From positions 1 through 64,000 of the forward strand of contig JALHMJ010000012.1 of NCBI GenBank assembly GCA_022844105.1: a stretch of DNA of 64,000 nucleotides. The letters run 5' to 3'. Below, piece by piece: positions 16,177-25,053 of this stretch. Source of the DNA: Hyphomicrobium sp. Lineage in GTDB: Bacteria; Pseudomonadota; Alphaproteobacteria; Rhizobiales; Hyphomicrobiaceae. The notes under the pieces are model-generated. The model was not told where the DNA came from, did not search any database, and saw only the letters and a program-made list of their open reading frames with translations. A program made the position numbers and the translations under genes. The first letter of the stretch is position 1; the number at the start of each line of letters is the position of its first letter.

Positions 16177-17205
16177 CTAGGCGGCCGACTTCAACAGATT
16201 TTGTTCAATCATCGATTCCGCGATCTGCACGGCGTTGAGTGCTGCGCCCTTCAGCAGATTGTCGGACACGATCCATAAGGCCAGCCCGTTCTCGACGGTT
16301 GCGTCCTCGCGAATGCGCGACACAAACGTTGCAAATTCCCCCGCCGCTTCGACGGGCGTCGTGTAACCGCCAGGTTCCCGCTTGTCGACGACGAGAACCC
16401 CTGGAGCATTGCGCAAAATCTCGCGCGCCTCATCGGGTCCTAGTGGATTTTCGAACTCGATGTTCACCGACTCCGAATGCCCGACGAACACCGGCACGCG
16501 CACGCACGTTGCGGTCAACTTGATCTTCGGATCGAGGATCTTCTTGGTCTCGACAAGCATCTTCCATTCCTCCTTCGTGTATCCGTCTTCCATGAAGACA
16601 TCGATGTGAGGAATGCAGTTGAACGCGATCTGCTTGGGAAATTTCTTCGGTTCGACGTCGGTTCCAGGAACGTACTTCGACTTGGTCTGCTGCCAAAGTT
16701 CATCCATGGCGTCCTTGCCGGCGCCCGACACGGATTGATAGGTTGAAACAACGACACGCTTGATCTTGGCCGCATCATGCAGCGGCTTCAGCACCACAAC
16801 CAACTGCGCCGTCGAGCAGTTCGGATTGGCGATGATGTTCTTTTTCGTGTAGCCGCGAATGGCCTCGGGGTTCACTTCCGGCACGATGAGCGGCACGTCC
16901 TGGTCATAGCGCCAGCACGACGAATTATCGATCACAACGCAGCCCTTGGCGCCGATCCTCGGACCCCATTCTTTCGCAACCGCCGAACCCGCCGACATGA
17001 GGCAGATGTCCGCCTTCGTGAAATCGAACTGCTCGAGGTCCTGGCACTTGATCATCTTGTCGCCCCACGACACGTCGGCACCCACCGATCGGCGCGATGC
17101 GAGCGCATGCATTTCGCTGACCGGAAACTGCCGCTCGATCAGAACATTCATCATTTCACGGCCGACGTTGCCGGTGGCGCCGACGACGGCGATGCGATAG
17201 CCCAT
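16177..17205 (-). CDS. asd: Aspartate-semialdehyde dehydrogenase
   Basis: A 342-residue NADPH-dependent enzyme that reduces aspartyl phosphate to the semialdehyde, the branch point to lysine/diaminopimelate, threonine and methionine. The nucleotide-binding VVGATGNVGREM is at residues 6-17, the catalytic Cys lies in NPNCSTAQ, and the substrate-binding His in FVGHSESV. The ATG at 17205 (MGYRIAVVG) gives the normal family start; an earlier open stretch adds 13 unlikely residues. Single-gene unit. Confidence 0.95.
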   Translation of the reverse strand: MGYRIAVVGATGNVGREMMNVLIERQFPVSEMHALASRRSVGADVSWGDKMIKCQDLEQFDFTKADICLMSAGSAVAKEWGPRIGAKGCVVIDNSSCWRYDQDVPLIVPEVNPEAIRGYTKKNIIANPNCSTAQLVVVLKPLHDAAKIKRVVVSTYQSVSGAGKDAMDELWQQTKSKYVPGTDVEPKKFPKQIAFNCIPHIDVFMEDGYTKEEWKMLVETKKILDPKIKLTATCVRVPVFVGHSESVNIEFENPLGPDEAREILRNAPGVLVVDKREPGGYTTPVEAAGEFATFVSRIREDATVENGLALWIVSDNLLKGAALNAVQIAESMIEQNLLKSAA

Positions 17206-17485
17206 GACGTAAGGTCCTTGGTTCTGCCGCCGAATGCGGGGCATTGGCGGGCCGCAAGCGATTGATTTGTTTGCGTAGCGATCACTTACGCGGGCTCGCT
17301 GCCCGATTCAAGGTGGAGATGGTCGCGGTGGCATGTGCCGTCGAAGGATCAAGTTCAGGCGGTTATAAAGTCGCCACGCCGGTAGCCGCAATTCGCCACG
17401 AGAGCGCCCAGTCGTCGGACTACCCTGGGCTCCTCGTATTGATCATGAACCCTGTTGTGATCGGGCCAGATGTGGGGTTGGGCAG

Positions 17486-17920
17486 ATGCGCATTCTCAAA
17501 GCCATGACCGTGATCGGTTGCAGCGTCCTCACCGCGGCAGCCGGCAATGCCAATCCCGTCTGGATGGCGCCGGAAGACCTGGCGGCGACTTTCGGTGGCC
17601 GCAGCATCGCCGGTGAATATGAGAACGGCGACACCTTCGAGGAAACCTACGCCGAGGACGGTTCCATCTCGTATCGGGACGTCCGCCGGGCCTCGGCCGG
17701 CAAGTGGTCGATCCGCGCCGGCACGCTGTGTACAATCTACGATGCCGATCCGAGCGGTGGCTGTTACCGAGTCCGCCGTGCCAGCCAAAATTGCTTTGAG
17801 TTCCACTTCATCGCTCGAACAGAAGAGCAGGTTGAAACAACGCCCGGCAAACCGGATTGGACCGCACGCGGCTGGCTTTCGAACCAGCCCAAAACCTGTG
17901 TCGATGGTGAAAGCGTATAA
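17486..17920 (+). CDS. Exported hypothetical protein
   Basis: A 144-residue protein with a signal peptide (MRILKAMTVIGCSVLTAAAG, cleavage after about residue 22). The mature part contains GGRSIAGEYENGDTFEETY, GKWSIRAGTLCTIY and four or more Cys residues (CTIY, GGCYRV, QNCFEF, KTCVDG) that could form disulfides in the periplasm. The pattern of a small beta-rich domain with a 'G-W/G-C-Y' rhythm resembles uncharacterised DUF995-type exported proteins, but I cannot confirm membership. Confidence 0.65.
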   Translation: MRILKAMTVIGCSVLTAAAGNANPVWMAPEDLAATFGGRSIAGEYENGDTFEETYAEDGSISYRDVRRASAGKWSIRAGTLCTIYDADPSGGCYRVRRASQNCFEFHFIARTEEQVETTPGKPDWTARGWLSNQPKTCVDGESV

Positions 17921-18070
17921 ACGCTCCCAACCGCGGACCAGGTCGCTCGACGCGCCGTTTTACCGCGCTGAATGCAATGTAAGTGTCGGTTGAAACCGTA
18001 CCCGTTAATCAACTGTTAACCAGCGCTATGGGAACGTGCCGCAGTTCCGCTTCCGTTCATGGGCCCGCGT

Positions 18071-18361
18071 ATGCCTCGGCTCTATAAGTTTGCCATCCTC
18101 GGCTTCTTCGCCTACGCGGTCGTCACCGCGTCGCCGGATCAGCAAGCGCGTATGGGTGCAGGCCTTGTCGCCGTCAAGGACGCCGCAATCGAGGCATGCA
18201 CACGCGATGGTGCGCCCTGCACGAGTGCCATCCAATATGTTGGCGGTGCCGTCAGCCAAACCCTCCGCGACGAGCCTGCCCCCTGGCTGGATGAGCAGTC
18301 CAAACGGTCTGCGCCCCTGTCGCAGAGCATTGCGCCGCCGCCCAGCCGCTCTTCACTCTAG
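18071..18361 (+). CDS. Small exported or membrane-anchored hypothetical protein
   Basis: A 96-residue product with a short hydrophobic N terminus (YKFAILGFFAYAVVTAS), two Cys residues in the middle and a Pro/Ser-rich end. No family is recognised. An ATG four codons upstream (18059) is an alternative start; neither has a strong ribosome binding site. Its last 9 bases overlap the 3' end of the converging membrane-protein gene. Confidence 0.5.
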   Translation: MPRLYKFAILGFFAYAVVTASPDQQARMGAGLVAVKDAAIEACTRDGAPCTSAIQYVGGAVSQTLRDEPAPWLDEQSKRSAPLSQSIAPPPSRSSL

Positions 18362-18781
18362 ACGCCGTCCCGAGACCATTTCCAGAACGCGGCCGATTCC
18401 CGCCATCAGCGAACCGACAGCGAAAAGTGCGATCACGATTACTTGCAGGTAAGTTTCGATGGGCTCCTTGGCGAGCAGATAGTCCGCCACGTTTGCATCA
18501 GCCGTTTGGTATTTGCTTATCACCGCTGCGAGCTCTGTTTGTGCTTTTTGAATCTCGGTGCCGGGTGCGTTCATCGCCTGTAGGGTCGCTATCCGTGCAT
18601 CATATATCGCCTTCATCTGCAACTGGCCGTTCTGCTGCATGTTGAACGCTGACAGGCGCCACTCGATTTCTCGCTTGAGGGGTTCGACATAAAAGATCTG
18701 CGTCGCAGTAGATGCGAGCAAAAAGAAGATGCCGATTAACTCCCCCCACTGATAAACCTTCAATCGCATGATGCTCACCAT
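18353..18781 (-). CDS. Two-helix membrane protein with coiled-coil-like middle
   Basis: About 142 residues. A hydrophobic segment near the N terminus (WGELIGIFFLLASTATQIFYV) and another near the C terminus (VIVIALFAVGSLMAGIG) flank a hydrophilic, Gln/Ala-rich middle of roughly 75 residues with helical heptad character (LQMKAIYDARIATLQAM). This predicts a membrane hairpin with an extracytoplasmic or cytoplasmic helical domain. The ATG at 18781 follows GGAG closely; a GTG at 18805 and an ATG at 18769 are alternatives. Function unknown. Confidence 0.6.
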   Translation of the reverse strand: MVSIMRLKVYQWGELIGIFFLLASTATQIFYVEPLKREIEWRLSAFNMQQNGQLQMKAIYDARIATLQAMNAPGTEIQKAQTELAAVISKYQTADANVADYLLAKEPIETYLQVIVIALFAVGSLMAGIGRVLEMVSGRRLE

Positions 18782-18873
18782 GACTCCGTAATTTTCGCCT
18801 GCCACATGCCGTGAAACGCGAGTGTCGTTCCTGCCGTATAATCAATTTCCAATCCTAAAAGGTCTCGTTTCTG

Positions 18874-19398
18874 ATGTCGCCGCCCGTCGCCAAGCAATCC
18901 CTGTTGAGTGCGTTGATCACGTCGCCGGTGCGGCCAGGACGCCTGACGTGGATCGGCGTGCGGCCGGAACGGCGGGCACCGCTCGCCGTCAGCCGGTCGG
19001 CGGTATTAATCGCGGGTCGCGGTATTGAAGGTGACCACTATCAAACGAGTAACAACGGCGCGCGCCAGGTGACGCTGATCGCGTCGGAAGATCTCGCCGC
19101 CATCGCAGCATTTCTTGGCCGGGAAACTGTTGATCCTGGACTCTTACGCCGAAATTTCGTTACCGCCGGGATCAATCTCGTCGCGTTGAAGCGACGGTAT
19201 TTCAGGATTGGCGGCGCTCTGCTCGAAGCCACGGGCGAGTGCGCGCCTTGCAGCCGAATGGAAGAAGCATTTGGTTCCGGCGGCTATAGCGCGGTGCGCG
19301 GTCGCGGTGGTCTCACCGCGCGCATTCTTGAAGGCGCGACGATTGCCATCGGCGACGAGATTGCACCGGTGCCCATCGACGCCGCGGTCAACGAATGA
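18874..19398 (+). CDS. MOSC-domain protein
   Basis: A 174-residue protein matching the MOSC (molybdenum cofactor sulfurase C-terminal) domain. Diagnostic segments are the RNFVTAGINL stretch near residue 91 and the conserved cysteine region ECAPCSRME near residue 125, followed by GRGGLTARILEGATIAIGD. MOSC proteins bind molybdenum cofactor or transfer sulfur to it and appear in enzymes that reduce N-hydroxylated compounds. As a stand-alone domain its substrate is unknown. No molybdoenzyme gene is adjacent. Confidence 0.82.
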   Translation: MSPPVAKQSLLSALITSPVRPGRLTWIGVRPERRAPLAVSRSAVLIAGRGIEGDHYQTSNNGARQVTLIASEDLAAIAAFLGRETVDPGLLRRNFVTAGINLVALKRRYFRIGGALLEATGECAPCSRMEEAFGSGGYSAVRGRGGLTARILEGATIAIGDEIAPVPIDAAVNE

Positions 19399-19480
19399 CT
19401 AGGCGGCGTCCAACCCTGTTTTTGCACACTTGAAATCACCGATGGAAGCCATGCTGACCTAGTCGCGCAGGCAATGCGGA

Positions 19481-20596
19481 TTAATTCAAAAGCCGCGCGA
19501 CTTCGTCGACGATCGCCTTGCCCATTTCGTTGGTGCCGACCTTCGTCATGCCTGGCTGCATGATGTCCCCCGTCCGAAGACCTTTGTCGAGCACAGCCGC
19601 AATGGCCTGATCGACGATGTCGGCTTCCGCCACCATATCGAGGGAATAACGCAGAGCCATGCCGAACGAGGCCAGCGTTGCGATCGGGTTGGCAAGGCCT
19701 TGACCAGCAATGTCGGGCGCCGAACCATGCACCGGCTCATAAAGCGACATGCGCTTGCCCGTTGCGGCATCGGGTGCTCCCAGCGACGCCGATGGCAGCA
19801 TGCCCAGCGACCCTGTGCACATCGCCGCTTCGTCGGACAGCACGTCGCCGAACAGGTTATCCGTCACGATCACGTCGAATTGCTTCGGGTTGCGCACGAG
19901 CTGCATCGCGCAATTATCAGCAAGGATGTGTTCGAGTTGAACGTCCGGCGCGTAGGATGCATGCACCGCCGACACGACCTCTTTCCACAGAACGCCCGTG
20001 CGCATCACGTTGTGCTTCTCGGCCGAATGAACTTTGTTGCTCCGCTTGCGGGCAAGATCGAAGGCCACTTTTGCAATGCGTTCGATCTCGTGCGTCGTGT
20101 AAAGCTGCGTATCGACGGCGCGTTTTTCCCCGTTCTCCAGCGTGACGATTTCTTTGGGTTCGCCGAAATAAACGCCGCCCGTCAGCTCCCGCACGATCAT
20201 GATGTCGAGACCCTCGACAAGTTCGCGCTTCAGCGACGACGCATCGGCCAGCGCCGGGTAACAGATCGCCGGACGCAGATTAGCGAACAGACCAAGGTCT
20301 TTTCGCAGGCGCAGGAGCCCGGCTTCGGGACGCGCCGCGTAGGGAACGCCGGCCCACTTCGGCCCTCCAACAGCGCCGAAGATGACGGCATCGGCACCCT
20401 TGGCCTTGGCAACGCACGCATCCGTTACGGCGACGCCGTGCGCATCAAAGGCCGCCCCGCCCACCAGATCGGTTTCGGTCTCGAACCGCACCCCGGTTTT
20501 GCGTGAGTTGAAGAATGCAATCAGTCGCTCCACCTCGGCCATGGTCTCGATGCCGATGCCGTCGCCAGGAAGCAGGAGAAGTTTTTTGATGGCCAT
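19481..20596 (-). CDS. leuB: 3-isopropylmalate dehydrogenase
   Basis: A 371-residue NAD-dependent decarboxylating dehydrogenase of leucine biosynthesis. Family motifs are all visible: [10 protein letters not shown] at the start, [12 protein letters not shown] near residue 138, and the metal/NAD region [24 protein letters not shown] and [15 protein letters not shown]. Start ATG at 20596. It appears to be a single-gene unit; leuCD are not in the window. Confidence 0.96.
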   Translation of the reverse strand: MAIKKLLLLPGDGIGIETMAEVERLIAFFNSRKTGVRFETETDLVGGAAFDAHGVAVTDACVAKAKGADAVIFGAVGGPKWAGVPYAARPEAGLLRLRKDLGLFANLRPAICYPALADASSLKRELVEGLDIMIVRELTGGVYFGEPKEIVTLENGEKRAVDTQLYTTHEIERIAKVAFDLARKRSNKVHSAEKHNVMRTGVLWKEVVSAVHASYAPDVQLEHILADNCAMQLVRNPKQFDVIVTDNLFGDVLSDEAAMCTGSLGMLPSASLGAPDAATGKRMSLYEPVHGSAPDIAGQGLANPIATLASFGMALRYSLDMVAEADIVDQAIAAVLDKGLRTGDIMQPGMTKVGTNEMGKAIVDEVARLLN

Positions 20597-20727
20597 GAAG
20601 TGAGGTTCCGTCGCGAGTGTTTCTGAAACAATGTGGCCAAACTGCTAGCGGCTGTAAGCGCGTCTCGCAAGCGCAACGCCCCGCCACGGTCGTCGCGTCT
20701 CAGATGACTCGGGATTGAACCAAGTCG

Positions 20728-21339
20728 TCAGCCTAGTCCGGGCATTGTCAGGGCGAGGGTAAACCCTTGCGCGGTAAAGTAAGCCCCGGCCGCGGCCAGC
20801 GCTCCGCTGATCGCCAGCAGAAACGTTCCCCGCGTTATAATCGAAATGGACGCCAGAACGATTGCGATCTGGAGGAAGGCTTCGCCGTAATCGAAATACG
20901 GGTCCTTGCGCATGGCGACGTCGCGCTCCGCTTCGAGGCGTTTGCCCTTTTCGAAAAGCTGATCGAGGCCCTCGCGCTGGTCGATGGGTTTGGCCGCATC
21001 GCCCGCCGTCAGGATGGCATCCTGTTTCTTGTAGTCGATAATCTTAGCCTCAATCGCCGACCGGCCGTCCGACGTCAGGTTCGGTACGGATTGGAGGTGC
21101 AGCCCGAGACTGTCAGCTTCGACGCGCAGGACGTGCCGGCGCATGTTCTTGGCCTGAAAAAACGCCCAAGTGTTCGCAGCCTCGATGTTCTTCAACGTCG
21201 CATCTTTTGCAGCATTGCCCCCGCCGGTCGAACAGATGGCGAGCAAAACAGCGAGAATGCCGATGTAGACGCCGATGAGCCGGTCCCGGTCGCGACCGTT
21301 TTGGTTTTCCGCTTCCCGCGTCAGTTCATCCCATACCAT
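20728..21339 (-). CDS. DUF4337-family membrane protein
   Basis: A 203-residue protein with an N-terminal transmembrane helix ([22 protein letters not shown]), a soluble helical middle beginning [13 protein letters not shown], and two hydrophobic helices at the C terminus ([14 protein letters not shown] onward). The combination of 'AICSxGGGNA' and 'TWAFxQAKxxR' is the signature I associate with DUF4337. Function is unknown. Its start overlaps the 3' end of gpmA by 14 bases on the same strand, so it is probably translated from the gpmA transcript. Confidence 0.75.
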   Translation of the reverse strand: MVWDELTREAENQNGRDRDRLIGVYIGILAVLLAICSTGGGNAAKDATLKNIEAANTWAFFQAKNMRRHVLRVEADSLGLHLQSVPNLTSDGRSAIEAKIIDYKKQDAILTAGDAAKPIDQREGLDQLFEKGKRLEAERDVAMRKDPYFDYGEAFLQIAIVLASISIITRGTFLLAISGALAAAGAYFTAQGFTLALTMPGLG

Positions 21340-22009
21340 CGTCGCCCCCTTTGGCCGTCACGAGATCTGTGCGCCCGACGACAGACCCGCTCGCGTCCAG
21401 TTCGTAAACAATCGGCGCGGCGGTCGCCAGTTCGCGGGCGATGATCTCATCTCCGGTCAGTCCCTCGAGCCGCATGATCAGCGCGCGCAGGGAGTTGCCG
21501 TGCGCGGCGACAATCACCGACTTGCCGGCATCGACCATCGGCCAGATGAAAGTCTCATAGTACGGCAGCACGCGGGCGGCCGTATCCTTCAGGCTTTCGC
21601 CGCCCGGCGGCGGTATGTCGTAGCTGCGCCGCCATCGGGCGACCATTTCCTCACCGAACCGCTGCTTGGCCTCGTCCTTGTTGAGGCCCGCCAGTTGTCC
21701 GTAGTCGCGTTCGTTGAGGCGGGCATCGCGTTCGATCGGAACGCCGGCCTGGCCCATCACGTCCAAAATAATGTCGAGCGTGTTCTGCGCGCGGCGAAGT
21801 TTGCTTGTGAAGGCGAGATCGAATTTCAGTCCATGATCGCGCAGCACGCGCCCGGCCCATTGGGCTTCGATCATGCCTTTCTCGGTAAGGTCCGGATCGC
21901 GCCACCCCGTGAACAAGTTCAACCGGTTCCATTCGCTTTGACCATGACGCACCAGCACGAGTGTTCGCGGCTTGGGTCCATGGTCAGTTTTGGGCTGGTG
22001 CTTCTGCAT
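21326..22009 (-). CDS. gpmA: 2,3-bisphosphoglycerate-dependent phosphoglycerate mutase
   Basis: A 227-residue histidine phosphatase-fold enzyme interconverting 3- and 2-phosphoglycerate. The phospho-His is in [10 protein letters not shown], the acid in [10 protein letters not shown], and the second His in [11 protein letters not shown]. In a serine-cycle organism this step carries 2-phosphoglycerate/3-phosphoglycerate exchange, linking the cycle to biosynthesis. The ATG at 22009 was chosen; the frame runs 25 codons further but into dapB. It is 17 bases after the dapB stop, so dapB-gpmA-DUF4337 look like one operon. Confidence 0.93.
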   Translation of the reverse strand: MQKHQPKTDHGPKPRTLVLVRHGQSEWNRLNLFTGWRDPDLTEKGMIEAQWAGRVLRDHGLKFDLAFTSKLRRAQNTLDIILDVMGQAGVPIERDARLNERDYGQLAGLNKDEAKQRFGEEMVARWRRSYDIPPPGGESLKDTAARVLPYYETFIWPMVDAGKSVIVAAHGNSLRALIMRLEGLTGDEIIARELATAAPIVYELDASGSVVGRTDLVTAKGGDDGMG

Positions 22010-22026
22010 TGTTGCTGTGATCGCTC

Positions 22027-22833
22027 TCACAAACCGAGAACGTCGGTCATGGAGAACAGTCCGGGACCTTTGCCCCGTCCCCACAGCGCTGCTTTCACCG
22101 CGCCCCGGGCGAAGATGCTGCGATCCGAGGCGTGATGGCGGATCGAGATCTCTTCGCCCTCACCAGCAAAGATCACGGTGTGATCGCCCACAACGCTGCC
22201 GCCGCGTAACGTTGCAAAACCGATGTCGCCCCGCCGGCGCGGACCGGTATGCCCGTCGCGCACGCGCACGGATGCTGTCGTAAGATCGACCCTGCGGCCT
22301 TTCGCGGCGGCCTTGCCCAGCATCAGGGCTGTGCCTGATGGCGCATCGACCTTGTGCCTGTGATGCATCTCGATGATTTCGATATCCCAGTCGGCATCGA
22401 GAATGGCGCCGACCCGTTCCGTCAGCGCTGCGGTGAGATTGACGCCGAGGCTCATGTTCCCAGACTTGATGATCGTGGCATGGCGCGCCGCCGCCGCGAT
22501 GGCCGCATCCATGACCGCATCGAGGCCCGTCGTACCGATGACATGGACAATGCGGGCGTTGGCCGCCAGACCGGCCAATTCCATAGTCGCCTTGGGCGAT
22601 GTGAAGTCGATGATCCCGTCCGACCGGGCAATCAGCTCCAGGGCATCTGCCGTGATGCGGATGCCGTTTGGACCAAGTCCGGCGAGTTCACCTAGGTCGC
22701 GGCCAAGATCCGGGGAGGAGGGAGCCTCCACCCCCCCCGAAAGCGTGCAGCCGGGGTCGGCGGCGATGGCTCGGACGAGTTCGCGACCCATGCGGCCGGC
22801 GGCACCCATCACGGCGATCTTCATCTCTGGCAC
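22027..22833 (-). CDS. dapB: 4-hydroxy-tetrahydrodipicolinate reductase
   Basis: A 268-residue NAD(P)H-dependent enzyme of the diaminopimelate/lysine pathway. The nucleotide-binding motif [12 protein letters not shown] is near the N terminus and the catalytic region [16 protein letters not shown] lies near residue 155. The GTG at 22833 has GGAGG six bases upstream and is preferred over the ATG at 22824. First gene of an apparent dapB-gpmA-DUF4337 operon. Confidence 0.95.
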   Translation of the reverse strand: MPEMKIAVMGAAGRMGRELVRAIAADPGCTLSGGVEAPSSPDLGRDLGELAGLGPNGIRITADALELIARSDGIIDFTSPKATMELAGLAANARIVHVIGTTGLDAVMDAAIAAAARHATIIKSGNMSLGVNLTAALTERVGAILDADWDIEIIEMHHRHKVDAPSGTALMLGKAAAKGRRVDLTTASVRVRDGHTGPRRRGDIGFATLRGGSVVGDHTVIFAGEGEEISIRHHASDRSIFARGAVKAALWGRGKGPGLFSMTDVLGL

Positions 22834-22926
22834 GCGAGGCCTCCGCTCCGTCGGTTGCGCCGGGATATAGCAACCGCCAACCCAAGCGGGAAGTGCGTCA
22901 AGGCGAACACGGTGAGCGGCTGGGGA

Positions 22927-23460
22927 TTACTTCGGGCCTGCCGCCCGCTGCATCGCCTCGATGATTAGCCGCGCGGCCTCCGCCGCATCCCCCCAGTGAT
23001 GGATCTTCACCCATTTGCTGGGTTCCAAATCCTTGTAGTGGGCGAAAAAATGCTCGATTTGTTCACTCGTAATGGACGGCAGATCCGAGTAATTTTTGAC
23101 CTTGCTGTAGCGTTTGGTGAGTTTGTCACTTGGCACAGCGATGATCTTTTCGTCTCCGCCGCCGTCATCTTCCATGACCAGCACGCCGATCGGCCTGCAA
23201 TTGATCACTGCCCCAGGAAAGATCGCCCGGGTGTTGCAGACCAGGACGTCGATTGGATCGCCGTCGGCCGACAGGGTATGGGGGACGAAACCGTAGTTTC
23301 CGGGGTAGCGCATCGGGGTGTACAGGAAGCGATCGACAAAGAGCGTGCCGGACGCCTTGTCCATTTCGTATTTAATCGGCTCTCCGCCAACTGGAACTTC
23401 TATAATGACGTTGATGTCGTCCGGCGGGTTCTGGCCCGCTGGAATTGCTTCGATGCGCAT
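22927..23460 (-). CDS. ppa: Inorganic pyrophosphatase (family I)
   Basis: A 177-residue soluble Mg-dependent pyrophosphatase, the usual length. The signature DGDPIDVLV supplies the metal-binding aspartates and [13 protein letters not shown] is the second conserved block. It hydrolyses pyrophosphate from biosynthetic reactions; in serine-cycle methylotrophs it also pulls the ATP-consuming steps that release PPi. Located 93 bases upstream of dapB on the same strand. Confidence 0.96.
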   Translation of the reverse strand: MRIEAIPAGQNPPDDINVIIEVPVGGEPIKYEMDKASGTLFVDRFLYTPMRYPGNYGFVPHTLSADGDPIDVLVCNTRAIFPGAVINCRPIGVLVMEDDGGGDEKIIAVPSDKLTKRYSKVKNYSDLPSITSEQIEHFFAHYKDLEPSKWVKIHHWGDAAEAARLIIEAMQRAAGPK

Positions 23461-23632
23461 CGAGTGGCCCCGTTGTTGTTTTGGCGCGTGTCGGAGGTGG
23501 AGGGTCTAAGCGGGCGGAGTTTGCCCCAGGGCGGGGCGGGAAAGATAGGACCCGAAGGTCGAACCCTCGGCTCGGCTCAACGATATCTCTCGTTCAGCCG
23601 CCACAAGTATCATCAGCAATTCAAGCGCGCCA

Positions 23633-24142
23633 CTAGGCCCAGCCGAAACCGACTTTATCAAGCTGCGCCTTGCCGAACGGCTCGCGTACGCTTTTGAAAG
23701 GCCGTCCGCCCCGGCGCCAGTAGAAGTCAGCAGCCATGTCGTTAGCGGCCAAGGCCCAGACCACAAGGCCGCGCAGTCCACGGCCATCAAGCCGCGCCCG
23801 GCACGCCTCAAAGAGATGCTCGCCCAGGCCGACACCCTGATAGATGGGCGCGACATAAAGCTCGTAGATTTCGCCCTGATGCTTTCCGCGGCCTCGGGCC
23901 GCGCCGTATGTGGCGTAGCCGGCGATCTTCCCCTCGTGTTCAACAACAAGCAGGCCATCCCCGCTGCGAATGGCTGCGGTCCACCAGGTCTTATTGCGAC
24001 GCCGGATCAGCCCGTCGAGATGATCGGACGGAATGACACCGGCATACGCACCCCGCCACGTATCGGCGAAGACTTTCACCAGTGCACCCGCATCCGCGAC
24101 TTTCGCCGATCTAACGAGTACGTCCGAACGCCAACCCAACAT
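23633..24142 (-). CDS. GNAT-family N-acetyltransferase
   Basis: A 169-residue acetyltransferase. The acetyl-CoA binding motif A is clear (IYELYVAPIYQGVGLGEHLFEAC, with QxxGxG), preceded by the beta-4 strand region KIAGYATYG and followed by VWALAANDMAADFYWRRGGRPF, a typical motif B. The substrate is unknown. The ATG at 24142 has GGAG six bases upstream and is preferred; an in-frame GTG at 24169 would add nine residues. Confidence 0.82.
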   Translation of the reverse strand: MLGWRSDVLVRSAKVADAGALVKVFADTWRGAYAGVIPSDHLDGLIRRRNKTWWTAAIRSGDGLLVVEHEGKIAGYATYGAARGRGKHQGEIYELYVAPIYQGVGLGEHLFEACRARLDGRGLRGLVVWALAANDMAADFYWRRGGRPFKSVREPFGKAQLDKVGFGWA

Positions 24143-24250
24143 CGGAGTCTCCGTCACCCAGACTTCCACATCCTCCCGAGTGTAGCGAATTCTATGCCAG
24201 CGTGGCGGATTTTTGCTGCAACACTTGCATTAGACCAGCAAGCTGAAACC

Positions 24251-24280
24251 AAAAAGCCCGGGACGTATGTCCCGGGCTTT
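24251..24280 (-). terminator. Intrinsic terminator after the phasin gene
   Basis: On the minus strand AAAGCCCGGGAC pairs perfectly with GTCCCGGGCTTT across a 4-base loop and is followed by further T residues. It lies 30 bases after the phasin stop. Confidence 0.9.
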
Positions 24281-24309
24281 CACATTGGATCGTTATGAAG
24301 GACGGCGAA

Positions 24310-24765
24310 TTAGCCTGTCTTCTTGATCTGCTCAAAGGTCTTCGCGGCAGCGGCGTTCATCGTTTCGAACGTCTGCTGCGCAATCTTGGTGGACAATTCG
24401 AACAGTTCCTTGGTCTGATTGGCCGAAGCCGTAAGCTGCTGCTGAACATAGCTTGACTGCAATTTCAGAAGTTCCGGAACCGTCTTGGCTTTTGCAATGG
24501 CCTCAGCGGCGTCGAAGGCAGCTTCAGTGTTGATTTCAACGTTGCGAAGAACCTTTTCGCCGATCGTGCGGGCGCCAGCCTGAGCCGTCAGCACCACATT
24601 TTCCATCGTCTTGACGCCGTCCTTGGAGACCGTCTGCATCTTGTCGAAAGCTTCACGGGTCTTTGCAATGCCGTCTTCTGCGATGGCCTGCATATTTTCA
24701 GGGATACGGGCGTCCTTAGCGGCCGAGAACATTTCCTGGGCCTGACGGGTGAATTGATCGTTCAT
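24310..24765 (-). CDS. Phasin family protein
   Basis: A 151-residue, almost wholly helical protein of the phasin family, the amphipathic coat proteins of polyhydroxyalkanoate granules. Typical are the N-terminal MNDQFTRQAQEMFSAAKD, the central AFDAAEAIAKAKTVPELLKLQSSYVQQQL segment in part, and an Ala/Lys-rich end. Abundant storage polymer is expected in a serine-cycle methylotroph. It is a monocistronic unit with its own strong terminator. AT-rich sequence with palindromes upstream may hold the control region. Confidence 0.88.
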   Translation of the reverse strand: MNDQFTRQAQEMFSAAKDARIPENMQAIAEDGIAKTREAFDKMQTVSKDGVKTMENVVLTAQAGARTIGEKVLRNVEINTEAAFDAAEAIAKAKTVPELLKLQSSYVQQQLTASANQTKELFELSTKIAQQTFETMNAAAAKTFEQIKKTG

Positions 24766-24907
24766 GTTTGTATGTCCTCTGATTGAGCTTTTTGTGCTTC
24801 GTGATTTAGGGCTGCATGCTTCACCAGCGCTGTGCGAAGAAGTTAGGCTCTTCGATCAACGATGGAATTCCATGAGCCGAATGAGCGGCTCCAAGGGTTT
24901 TATATCA

Positions 24908-24936
24908 CGATTTTTGTGCGTTGCAACAAAAAATCG
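24908..24936. promoter_or_regulatory. Inverted repeat upstream of the phasin gene
   Basis: CGATTTTT (24908-24915) and AAAAATCG (24929-24936) form inverted arms around the perfect palindrome GTTGCAAC (24920-24927). It lies about 145-170 bases upstream of the phasin start in an AT-rich stretch. Phasin genes are commonly controlled by the repressor PhaR, which binds TGC/GCA-type palindromes, so an operator is possible; this is inference. Confidence 0.35.
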
Positions 24937-24966
24937 AAAGACTGCCTCCGAGTGACAACCTACTGG

Positions 24967-24982
24967 ATTGAATATATTCAAT
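24967..24982. promoter_or_regulatory. 16-base perfect palindrome between the helicase and phasin genes
   Basis: ATTGAATATATTCAAT is fully self-complementary and sits in the AT-rich region upstream of phasin and just past the 3' end of the helicase gene. Its length and symmetry suggest a dimeric regulator site; no cognate protein is known. Confidence 0.3.
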
Positions 24983-25053
24983 AATACTGAACAAGTGCAC
25001 TGCAAAAAAGTTGATCACAATCAAGTATTTGTGCGACATCATAGGCGCTTCAA

